DNA from: Chitinophagaceae bacterium
GTDB taxonomy: Bacteria; Bacteroidota; Bacteroidia; Chitinophagales; Chitinophagaceae
DNA: 6,595 bases
NCBI GenBank assembly: GCA_003526435.1
Contig: DPWF01000301.1
Location: 10,309-16,903, forward strand
Direction of reading: 5' to 3'
Shown here piece by piece: positions 1-5,753 of the stretch. Each line of letters starts with the position of its first letter. Within the stretch, counting starts at the first letter, position 1. The notes beneath the pieces are model-generated. The model was not told where the DNA came from. It was given only the letters and a program-made list of their open reading frames with translations, and did not search any database. A program made the position numbers and the translations under genes.

Positions 1-254
1 ACTGCATAGTCTAATACACTCAACAGGTTTACATCGGTATGCACCACCATGTTGGCAATATTACGGTGAACAAAAATTTCACCAGGTTGCGTATTGGTAA
101 TTTCATTTGCAGGAACGCGGCTGTCACTACAGCCAATCCACAAAAAATCGGGTGTTTGTATTTCGGCCAGTCTTGAAAAATACTCGGGATCGAACTGCAC
201 TTTTTCACTTGCCCATGCTTTATTCTCTAATAATAATTTCTCGTAGATTTTCAT
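1..254 (-). CDS. can: Beta-class carbonic anhydrase, N-terminal part (cut by left edge)
   Basis: Zinc enzyme that interconverts CO2 and bicarbonate in the cytoplasm. The 84 visible residues begin [15 protein letters not shown] and contain the beta-class signature CSDSR at residues 42-46: Cys42 should be the first zinc ligand and Asp44/Arg46 the conserved active-site dyad. The motif HRNIAN follows at 63-68. The remaining zinc ligands (the downstream His and Cys) lie beyond the window. No signal peptide is visible, as expected for a cytosolic enzyme. The ATG at 254-252 lies 2 nt after the stop codon of the SulP transporter gene, with no Shine-Dalgarno sequence, so the two genes are almost certainly co-transcribed and probably translationally coupled. 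The pairing suggests that the enzyme handles bicarbonate moved by the transporter; that link is inferred. The family call is very secure, the symbol less so. Confidence 0.94.
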   Translation of the reverse strand, partial: MKIYEKLLLENKAWASEKVQFDPEYFSRLAEIQTPDFLWIGCSDSRVPANEITNTQPGEIFVHRNIANMVVHTDVNLLSVLDYA

Positions 255-256
255 TT

Positions 257-1816
257 TTATGAAGTTTTTGGAATAACAAATAGGTTATGCATCGATTTGC
301 TGTGACTGGTTTTTATGTCTACCCTGATTTTTTTCAGGTGTGCATGACAAAGAAAGTTGTTTACCTCTTCTATTACATCTTTATCAATAAAATCGGCCCT
401 TGTAGCATCAATAATTACATATGCGTTTGCAGGTACATCTTCCAGTTTCTTTTTCACAATAGGTTTATTTAAAAAAGAAACATCTTTCCTGAAGCGAATA
501 AGATAATTGCCATCGTCATTTACAACCATTACAGCCGATCTGAAATTACTTCTTATCAGGAAGAAAAGTCCTACACCAATACCTACCATGATACCAATAA
601 GTAAATCGCTTAGTAAAATGGCAGCAATGGTTACTACAAAAGGTACAAACTGATCCCATCCTTTACGGTAAAAATCTTTAAATAAAGTGATTTTTGCCAG
701 TTTATAACCTGTAAAAATTAATACGGCAGCCAATGCGCTTAATGGAATTTTATTCAGGATAAAAGGAATAAACATTACACAAAGCATCATCAAAGTGCCA
801 TGAAAGATGGTTGACATTTTCGATTTGGCACCAGCAGAGATATTGGCCGATGTTCTTACAACAACAGAAGTAAGTGGTAATCCACCAATAAGACCAGACA
901 CCATATTGCCAACACCCTGTGCTTTTAACTCTCTATTTGTTGGTGTTACGCGTTTCAGCGGATCTAATTTATCAGCGGCTTCAATACCTAACAATGTTTC
1001 AAGACTAGCAACAATAGCAATGGTAATGCCTGATACCCATACATCTGGATTTTTCAGGAATGCGATATCCGGAAAAGTCAGGAAAGAAATAAAGGAACTC
1101 ACATCTGTTGCTACCGGTAAAGCTACCAGGTGTTTTGCATCTAATGCATAAGCAGGTTGTGAGGCTTTAAAGTATTCATTCAGTAAAGTACCAATCAAAA
1201 CAACCACTAATGGCCCAGGTATGAGTTTGAGTGATTTTTTTGATTTGATAAACTTACTTTCCCACAACATTAATAAAAGCAGGGAAATGGTGCCGATGAT
1301 TAAGGCGGTTGGTGTGATGTACTTTACAGCACTGAACATGGCTGTAAAAGTATTCTCATGATCGGGTTGAATAAAGGATTCATCACCTTCAAAATCGGTA
1401 TCATATCCAACAAGGTGAGGAAACTGTTTCATGATCAGTATAAGACCAATGGCGGCCAGCATTCCTTTGATTACTGAATTGGGAACATAATCACCAATAA
1501 CACCCGCTTTAATAAAACCAAAGATTAACTGAAACAAGCCGGCAAGTACTACAGCTAACAGAAATGCTTCATACACCTGGAGTTTGGTAATAGCAGTGGC
1601 AACAATTACGGTAACGTACGCTGCAGGGCCGCTTACGCTTAGCTGAGATCCACTTAATGCACCAATAACAATACCACCTACCACACCGGCAATGATACCG
1701 GAAAAAAGCGGGGCCCCCGACCCGAGTGCAATACCCAAACAAAGGGGTAATGCCACCAAGAGAACAACAATAGACGCAGATACATCGGCACCTGCATGTT
1801 TTAAATATTTATTCAT
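257..1816 (-). CDS. SulP (SLC26-type) inorganic anion transporter with short STAS domain, probable bicarbonate transporter
   Basis: Inner-membrane anion transporter of 519 residues. Hydrophobic segments fill about residues 11-422. They include the early GPAAYVTV stretch (63-70), which corresponds to the SulP substrate-site region, and the conserved block [17 protein letters not shown] (270-286) followed by [20 protein letters not shown] (311-330). A cytoplasmic STAS-like tail occupies about 428-505. It is short for the family: the place of the usual Asp-Ser/Thr-Gly reads [12 protein letters not shown], without the Ser/Thr, and the last STAS elements appear to be missing. Family members carry sulfate, bicarbonate, dicarboxylates or other anions. 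The carbonic anhydrase gene 2 nt downstream favours bicarbonate here, but substrate cannot be read from sequence alone. The ATG at 1816-1814 gives a normal N-terminus ([15 protein letters not shown]). The gene may be read from its own weak promoter or from the small gene 51 bp upstream. Confidence 0.93.
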   Translation of the reverse strand: MNKYLKHAGADVSASIVVLLVALPLCLGIALGSGAPLFSGIIAGVVGGIVIGALSGSQLSVSGPAAYVTVIVATAITKLQVYEAFLLAVVLAGLFQLIFGFIKAGVIGDYVPNSVIKGMLAAIGLILIMKQFPHLVGYDTDFEGDESFIQPDHENTFTAMFSAVKYITPTALIIGTISLLLLMLWESKFIKSKKSLKLIPGPLVVVLIGTLLNEYFKASQPAYALDAKHLVALPVATDVSSFISFLTFPDIAFLKNPDVWVSGITIAIVASLETLLGIEAADKLDPLKRVTPTNRELKAQGVGNMVSGLIGGLPLTSVVVRTSANISAGAKSKMSTIFHGTLMMLCVMFIPFILNKIPLSALAAVLIFTGYKLAKITLFKDFYRKGWDQFVPFVVTIAAILLSDLLIGIMVGIGVGLFFLIRSNFRSAVMVVNDDGNYLIRFRKDVSFLNKPIVKKKLEDVPANAYVIIDATRADFIDKDVIEEVNNFLCHAHLKKIRVDIKTSHSKSMHNLFVIPKTS

Positions 1817-1833
1817 GCATTAGTTTATAATAA

Positions 1834-1864
1834 TAAAGGTAGAAAAGCTTACTAGTCGGTAAAA
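1834..1864 (-). promoter_or_regulatory. Weak candidate promoter for the SulP-carbonic anhydrase pair
   Basis: On the minus strand TACCTTTA (1841-1834) matches five of the six fixed positions of the Bacteroidota -7 element TAnnTTTG. A T-rich stretch (1864-1862) lies 20 nt upstream in place of the -33 TTG. The element ends 17 nt before the SulP start codon. The match is imperfect in an AT-rich spacer, so it could be chance and the pair could instead be read from the promoter at 2171-2201. Confidence 0.22.
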
Positions 1865-1867
1865 CGA

Positions 1868-2161
1868 TTAGCAGTTGGGTGGAGGTACATGGATTTCCGT
1901 GGTATGATTCTGCGGAATTACATCGGCAGTAACCGGACGGATCAGACCAATACAGTCTTTCAGGTGTGTGATAGAGAGCTCAGGTGTAGAAATGAAATCG
2001 CTTTTTGATTCTGATTGTTGAGGCTCTCCGGAATGATCAAGGTTATGGGGTATTTCTTCTGTAAATTGGTTGGTGTACAGAAGCTTACCCATTTGTTGGA
2101 TGGGAAGAATCTGGATGGCCAGTACCAGGATCAGAAAAATATTGATAATACGTTTACCCAT
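1868..2161 (-). CDS. Small hypothetical protein with N-terminal membrane anchor or signal peptide
   Basis: Not recognised. The 97-residue product starts MGKRIINIFLILVLAIQILP: two basic residues, then a hydrophobic run of about 14 residues (5-18), as in a signal peptide or single membrane anchor. The rest is polar and acidic (QFTEEIPHNLDHSGEPQQSESKSDF and onward), so it would lie outside the inner membrane. It has only two cysteines, one in KDC (residues 69-71) and one as the last residue. No lipobox follows the hydrophobic run. I chose the ATG at 2161-2159 over an in-frame ATG at 2197 because the latter lies within the spacer of a strong promoter (2171-2201), so that codon should not be transcribed, and because this start gives a clean signal-like N-terminus. 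The gene lies 51 bp upstream of SulP on the same strand and may be in its operon. A function in anion or metal handling would be a guess. Confidence 0.62.
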   Translation of the reverse strand: MGKRIINIFLILVLAIQILPIQQMGKLLYTNQFTEEIPHNLDHSGEPQQSESKSDFISTPELSITHLKDCIGLIRPVTADVIPQNHTTEIHVPPPNC

Positions 2162-2170
2162 AATGAGTTG

Positions 2171-2201
2171 CAAATGTAACCGCCCGTGAAACAACATACA
2201 A
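2171..2201 (-). promoter_or_regulatory. Bacteroidota-type promoter of the small gene, nearly leaderless
   Basis: On the minus strand TACATTTG (2178-2171) is an exact match to the Bacteroidota -7 consensus TAnnTTTG. It is preceded, with a 20-nt spacer, by TTG (2201-2199) at the -33 position. Only 9 nt separate the end of the -7 element from the ATG at 2161, so the transcript would start just before the start codon, with a leader of only a few bases. The match is seen directly; promoter activity is inferred from the known sigma factor consensus of the phylum. Confidence 0.68.
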
Positions 2202-2204
2202 GCG

Positions 2205-2223
2205 TAAACATTTGTTTAACAAA
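2205..2223. promoter_or_regulatory. Overlapping palindromes next to the -33 box, possible operator
   Basis: TAAACA-TT-TGTTTA (2205-2218) is a perfect inverted repeat. It overlaps a second perfect one, TTTGTT-T-AACAAA (2211-2223). The first begins 3 bp upstream of the -33 TTG of the small-gene promoter, a usual place for an activator or repressor site. The region is AT-rich, so chance palindromes are possible, and no known regulator is identified. Confidence 0.35.
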
Positions 2224-2229
2224 AAAATA

Positions 2230-2255
2230 AGTTGACAACTATGTTGCAAACAACT
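2230..2255. repeat. Cluster of GTTG/CAAC dyads beside a T-run
   Basis: AGTTG-A-CAACT (2230-2240) and GTTG-CAAA-CAAC (2243-2254) lie side by side, and CAACT recurs at 2236-2240 and 2251-2255. On the minus strand the cluster is followed directly by a T-rich run (2229-2221). It could be a weak second terminator behind fabG or a binding site upstream of the small-gene promoter. Stems are only 4-5 bp. Confidence 0.25.
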
Positions 2256-2315
2256 GAAAATTAGTCGATTACAATCTTTTAGCAGAAAAAATCGGTGAAA
2301 TATCGGGCACAATAG

Positions 2316-2357
2316 GGGAAGGCGGCCATTGAAAAATTCTTCAATGGCCACCTTCTC
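2316..2357 (-). terminator. Long hairpin just after fabG, probable terminator
   Basis: The arms GGCCATTGAA (2324-2333) and TTCAATGGCC (2340-2349) pair perfectly over 10 bp around a 6-nt loop. After a single mismatch (2323/2350) pairing resumes between 2316-2322 and 2351-2357 with one G-T wobble, giving about 17 paired positions. The structure begins 3 bp after the fabG stop codon. On the minus strand the 3' side is not followed by a T-run (it reads CTATTGTGCC), so it may act as an mRNA 3'-end stabiliser or need a factor rather than being a classic intrinsic terminator. Confidence 0.6.
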
Positions 2358-2360
2358 ATC

Positions 2361-3116
2361 TTATATATTTAAGCCACCACAGGCACTTAATACCTGCCCG
2401 GTGATATATGAACTCATATCGCTGGCAAGGAAAAGGGTGGTATTGGCTATTTCTTCTGCCTTACCAAAACGACCTAAAGGTATTTTTTTGAGAAATTCGG
2501 TGGCACCATCTCCATCCTGTAAATAATGGGTCATATCGGTTTCAATAAAACCCGGAGCAATGGCATTGCACCTGATATTACGGCTACCCAGTTCGTGGGC
2601 TACCGATTTGGTAAATCCAATGATACCCGCTTTACTGGCTGCATAACTACTCTGACCTGCATTACCTCTCACACCAATGATGGAACTCATATTAATGATG
2701 CTGCCAGATTTGGCTTTCATCATCGGACGAATAACCTGTTTGGTCATATTGAATACGCTTTTGAGGTTAATATCCATTACATCATCCCACTGTTCAGGCG
2801 TCATACGCAGCAAGAGATTGTCTTTGGAAATACCCGCATTGTTTACACAAACATCAACGGCACCAAACTCTTTGAGTACATCGTTTACAAAACTTTCACT
2901 TTCTGCAAAATTGCCGGCATTGCTTTTCCAGGCTTTTGCATTTACGCCCAAAGCTTTTAATTGTGTTTCAAGTGCTGCTGCTTTTTCTGCACTACTGTCA
3001 CTCACATAAGTAAATGCAATGTGGCTTCCATGCTCTGCCAGTTTTAATGCGATGGCCGCACCAATTCCTCTGGCTGCACCGGTTACAATAGATACTTTTC
3101 CTTCAAGTAGTTTCAT
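2361..3116 (-). CDS. fabG: 3-oxoacyl-[acyl-carrier-protein] reductase FabG (short-chain dehydrogenase)
   Basis: NADPH-dependent reduction of 3-oxoacyl-ACP to 3-hydroxyacyl-ACP in cytoplasmic type II fatty-acid synthesis. The 251 residues match the classical SDR length. Visible are the cofactor loop TGAARGIG (12-19), NNAG (92-95), and a full catalytic tetrad of Asn117, Ser145, Tyr158 and Lys162 (YAASK). PGFIETDMT follows at about residue 188, as does a Bacteroidota-like C-terminus, CGGLNI. One oddity: the acidic residue that usually contacts the adenine after strand beta-3 seems to be Asn66 (KSNAGNF). The ATG at 3116-3114 places MKLLEGKVSIVTG in the standard frame. No other fab gene is adjacent, so it is a stand-alone copy. 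It lies 120 bp downstream of the GH3-family gene and ends in a strong hairpin. Some FabG-like SDRs act on other substrates, but FabG is by far the best call. Confidence 0.93.
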   Translation of the reverse strand: MKLLEGKVSIVTGAARGIGAAIALKLAEHGSHIAFTYVSDSSAEKAAALETQLKALGVNAKAWKSNAGNFAESESFVNDVLKEFGAVDVCVNNAGISKDNLLLRMTPEQWDDVMDINLKSVFNMTKQVIRPMMKAKSGSIINMSSIIGVRGNAGQSSYAASKAGIIGFTKSVAHELGSRNIRCNAIAPGFIETDMTHYLQDGDGATEFLKKIPLGRFGKAEEIANTTLFLASDMSSYITGQVLSACGGLNI

Positions 3117-3236
3117 AGTTAATGTATTTGATAGAATACGGCTACAAATAAAGTGAATTTATACAAAGAGTGCAGCATCGGGTTTGTAAAAAAAGACATG
3201 AAGCAGAACCGGATTATCAGAAAATCAATTATCACA

Positions 3237-4745
3237 CTATACAATCATCTGTTTAATTTCATCAACATATTTTCTGTCATTACTTAACCTCGGTACTTTG
3301 TGTTGTCCGCCCAACTTTCCTTTACTCTTTAGCCACTGGTTAAATAATCCTGTTGGTACTGCATGTACCTGTGGAAGGGTTAATGCCATATCCTTATAAC
3401 GTTTGGCTTCATAATCGCTATTCAGACTTTTGAGTGCACAGTCAAGCTCATAGGAAAAAGCATCTGTTGATGCAGGGGCCTCTTCAAACTCTATCAGCCA
3501 TTCATGTGCCCCTTTGCTGTGGTCGCCAAAATATACAGGAGCGGCCGTATAATCTTTAACCACCAATCCTGTTTTTTCTGCAGCTATAGAAATGGCCTTA
3601 TCTGCATTATCGGCAATTACTTCTTCCCCAAATGCATTAATGTATTGTTTTAACCTGCCGCTTACTTTGATCCTGAATGGACTGAGTGAAGTAAACTGAA
3701 TCGTATCTCCTACAAGATAACGCCATAAACCTCCATTGGTACTGATGACCAGCGCATAATTCTTTCCGGTTTCTACTTTATCAAGACCAATGGTATGCGG
3801 TTCTTTTTTTCCATATTCTTCCACAGGCATAAACTCATAGAAAATACCATGGCTTAAAAAAAGCAACATGCCTTCTTCAGTCGGATCGTCCTGTGCAGCA
3901 AAAAAACCTTCGCTGGCATTGTACATTTCAAGGTATGTACAATCATTTCCAATCAGCTTTCTGAACTGTTCACGGTATGGAGTGAATGATACGCCACCAT
4001 GTATATACAGTTCAAGATCGGGCCACACTTCTTTCAGTGTTTGTTTACCTGTAATCTCCAGTATGCGTTTAATTAAAACCAGGGTCCAGGTAGGTACTCC
4101 TGAAATAGAGGTTACTGTTTCAGGGATGGTAGACTGCGCCAGTCGTTCAATTTTTTCCTCCCATTCATCCATCAGGGCAATAGAGAGTTCGGGCGTTCTG
4201 ATCCAGTTGGCCCAGATAGGGGTGTTTTGCAGGAGCACGGCACTCAGATCGCCATAATTCATTTCCTCATTTACTTTGCTGATCTGGTGGCTGCCACCTA
4301 TCACCAGTCCTTTACCGGTAAGCAAATGACTTTCGTTATGATAGTTATAATAAAGTGTGAGCACATCTTTGGCTGCCTGGTAATGACAGTCTTCCAGACT
4401 TTCCTGTGTAATGGGAATGAATTTGCTTTTATCGCTGGTAGTGCCGCTACTTTTGGCAAACCAGTTTACCGGTGTGTTCCATAACAGATTCTGTTCACCC
4501 TGCATCAACCTTTCGATATAGGGTTTTAAATCATCATATTCATGAATGGGTACTGCCGCTTTAAATTTCCGGATATTAAAAAGAGAGGTGAAGCCATACT
4601 TACGGCCAATTTCGCTGTACTGCCCATGCGTTACCAGATCCTGTAATACTTCTCTTTGTGCAGCAATGGGGTCATTGATCCATTGCTCGATGCGCCAATG
4701 CCTGAACCGGGCCAAACGTGATATAGCAGGACTGAGCAGTTTCAT
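3237..4745 (-). CDS. GH3 auxin-responsive promoter family protein (acyl-adenylating enzyme)
   Basis: Member of the GH3 branch of the ANL/firefly-luciferase superfamily. Plant members adenylate a carboxylic acid with ATP and join it to an amino acid; bacterial substrates are largely unknown. Counting from the ATG at 4745-4743 the protein has 502 residues. Visible motifs are the phosphate-binding loop FAKSSGTTSDKSKFIP (96-111), SGVPTW (215-220), the nucleotide motif YNASEGFFAAQDD (275-287), WRYLVGD (341-347) followed by SGRLKQYINAFGEEV (362-376), and the C-terminal lid GKLGGQHKVPRLSNDR (476-491), with a Lys in the place expected for the catalytic one. Length and motif order are complete, so it should be active. 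A TTG five codons upstream (4760) is in frame, but ATG is the better start. No signal peptide or membrane segment is seen. It sits between lptB (90 bp upstream) and fabG on the same strand, which hints at a fatty-acid or envelope-lipid substrate; that is inference. Confidence 0.9.
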   Translation of the reverse strand: MKLLSPAISRLARFRHWRIEQWINDPIAAQREVLQDLVTHGQYSEIGRKYGFTSLFNIRKFKAAVPIHEYDDLKPYIERLMQGEQNLLWNTPVNWFAKSSGTTSDKSKFIPITQESLEDCHYQAAKDVLTLYYNYHNESHLLTGKGLVIGGSHQISKVNEEMNYGDLSAVLLQNTPIWANWIRTPELSIALMDEWEEKIERLAQSTIPETVTSISGVPTWTLVLIKRILEITGKQTLKEVWPDLELYIHGGVSFTPYREQFRKLIGNDCTYLEMYNASEGFFAAQDDPTEEGMLLFLSHGIFYEFMPVEEYGKKEPHTIGLDKVETGKNYALVISTNGGLWRYLVGDTIQFTSLSPFRIKVSGRLKQYINAFGEEVIADNADKAISIAAEKTGLVVKDYTAAPVYFGDHSKGAHEWLIEFEEAPASTDAFSYELDCALKSLNSDYEAKRYKDMALTLPQVHAVPTGLFNQWLKSKGKLGGQHKVPRLSNDRKYVDEIKQMIV

Positions 4746-4802
4746 GGTTGATAACAGCAAAATAATGAATCAGACTGATAAATACTAATCTGCGACTCTG
4801 TG

Positions 4803-4832
4803 GCTACAATTATTCCTGAATAAATAAGTAGC
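4803..4832 (-). terminator. Weak hairpin after lptB, possible terminator
   Basis: GCTAC (4803-4807) pairs with GTAGC (4828-4832), and inside it TTATT (4810-4814) pairs with AATAA (4819-4823) around a 4-nt loop. It starts 3 bp after the lptB stop codon on the minus strand. The inner stem is all A-T and no T-run follows, so termination would be leaky and lptB transcripts may read into the GH3 gene. Confidence 0.3.
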
Positions 4833-4835
4833 TGA

Positions 4836-5657
4836 TTATTCGTGTAATGATGAAGGAGCCGTTTGTGTTTTTCCCATTTCAATGATCCAGTCTTTTCTTC
4901 TCAACTCAAAATTGGTACCCAGGTATAAACGTCTTACCTGTTCATCATCTGCCAGTTCTTCGGCAGTACCATGTTTAAATATTTTTCCTTCAATGAGGAG
5001 ATAGGCTCGATCGCAAATAGAAAGGGTTTCATTTACATTGTGGTCGGTAATAAGGATGCCGATATTTTTATATTTCAGCCTGGCTACCACTCCCTGTATG
5101 TCTTCAACTGCAATAGGGTCCACACCGGCAAATGGTTCATCCAGTAAAATAAATTTGGGGTCAACGGCCAATGCCCGGGCAATTTCCGTTCTTCTTCTTT
5201 CACCGCCACTTAAACTATCACCGTTGTTTTTACGAACATGGTGCAGGTTAAATTCATCCAGTAACTGGTTCAGCTTATAGATGCGTTCTTTTTTGGTGAG
5301 TGAAGTCATTTCGAGTATCGCCAATATATTGTCTTCTACGCTTAATGTTCTGAAAACACTGGCTTCCTGTGGAAGATAACCAATACCCATCTGTGCCCTT
5401 TTGTACATGGGTAGTTTGGTGATATCGGTGTCGTTCAGAAATACCGAGCCCTCATCCGGTTTAATAAGACCAACCACCATGTAGAAAGTAGTGGTTTTGC
5501 CGGCGCCATTAGGCCCAAGTAAACCAACAATTTCACCCTGGTTCACATCAATACTTACCTGCTTTACAACGGTTCTGCCCTTGTAACTCTTGACCAGTTG
5601 CTGCGTATGTATGGTTAGGCTCAAAATCTTTGTTTCAACAAAAATAGGGCTTCTCAT
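4836..5657 (-). CDS. lptB: LPS export ABC transporter ATP-binding protein LptB
   Basis: Cytoplasmic ATPase that powers LptFG to pull lipopolysaccharide from the inner membrane into the Lpt bridge. Motifs in order: Walker A GPNGAGKT (48-55), Q-loop Gln97 in YLPQEASVF, signature LSGGE (149-153) with [10 protein letters not shown], Walker B FILLDEP (169-175, catalytic Glu174), D-loop AGVD (177-180) and H-loop His206 in [14 protein letters not shown] and [18 protein letters not shown] are highly typical of LptB. At 273 residues it exceeds the roughly 240 of E. coli LptB. About 11 extra residues precede [14 protein letters not shown], where an in-frame TTG at codon 12 is an alternative start, and about 21 follow LYLGTNFEL. 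LptF, LptG, LptC and LptA are not in the window, as is common when lptB is scattered. The gene is divergent from metF across a 96-bp gap. Confidence 0.95.
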   Translation of the reverse strand: MRSPIFVETKILSLTIHTQQLVKSYKGRTVVKQVSIDVNQGEIVGLLGPNGAGKTTTFYMVVGLIKPDEGSVFLNDTDITKLPMYKRAQMGIGYLPQEASVFRTLSVEDNILAILEMTSLTKKERIYKLNQLLDEFNLHHVRKNNGDSLSGGERRRTEIARALAVDPKFILLDEPFAGVDPIAVEDIQGVVARLKYKNIGILITDHNVNETLSICDRAYLLIEGKIFKHGTAEELADDEQVRRLYLGTNFELRRKDWIIEMGKTQTAPSSLHE

Positions 5658-5753
5658 TTGCAGAAATGCACCTGCCTGCCGGATTAACAGATGTTTTTAT
5701 AAAGCATTGAAGGCTGTATATTGCAGCCATTTAGAACCTGCAAGCAAGCTGGC
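5658..5753. other. Divergent intergenic region between lptB and metF
   Basis: This 96-bp spacer must hold the upstream signals of both genes. I see no good TAnnTTTG promoter on either strand. A small inverted repeat, GGCTG (5712-5716) with CAGCC (5724-5728) around a 7-nt loop, lies 26 bp before the metF start and could be an operator or a leader hairpin. The region is too short, and lacks the conserved elements, for a SAM riboswitch of the SAM-I type. Confidence 0.4.

Noticed and set aside
807..1151. Plus-strand open frame of 114 codons inside SulP
   Set aside because: It is antisense to conserved membrane segments of SulP and composition-driven; nothing supports a real protein.
2162..2197. 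Twelve-residue upstream extension of the small hypothetical protein
   Set aside because: It overlaps the -7 element and spacer of a consensus promoter, so it is unlikely to be transcribed, and it buries the signal-like N-terminus.
2154..2351. Minus-strand 65-codon open frame across the spacer after fabG
   Set aside because: It runs through the terminator hairpin and the promoter region, has no family resemblance, and overlaps the small gene's start.
3117..3236. Promoter candidates for fabG (TTTATTTG and TACATTAA on the minus strand) and a terminator for the GH3 gene
   Set aside because: Each promoter candidate misses at least one key base; one lacks a properly spaced -33 TTG and the other ends only 3 nt from the ATG. 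No convincing stem-loop was found in this 120-bp spacer.
4227..4484. Plus-strand open frames inside the GH3 gene
   Set aside because: They are antisense shadows of a gene with complete GH3 motifs and have no recognisable protein features.
4746..4760. TTG start giving five extra residues to the GH3 protein
   Set aside because: An ATG follows five codons later and fits a normal N-terminus; nothing favours the rarer start codon.
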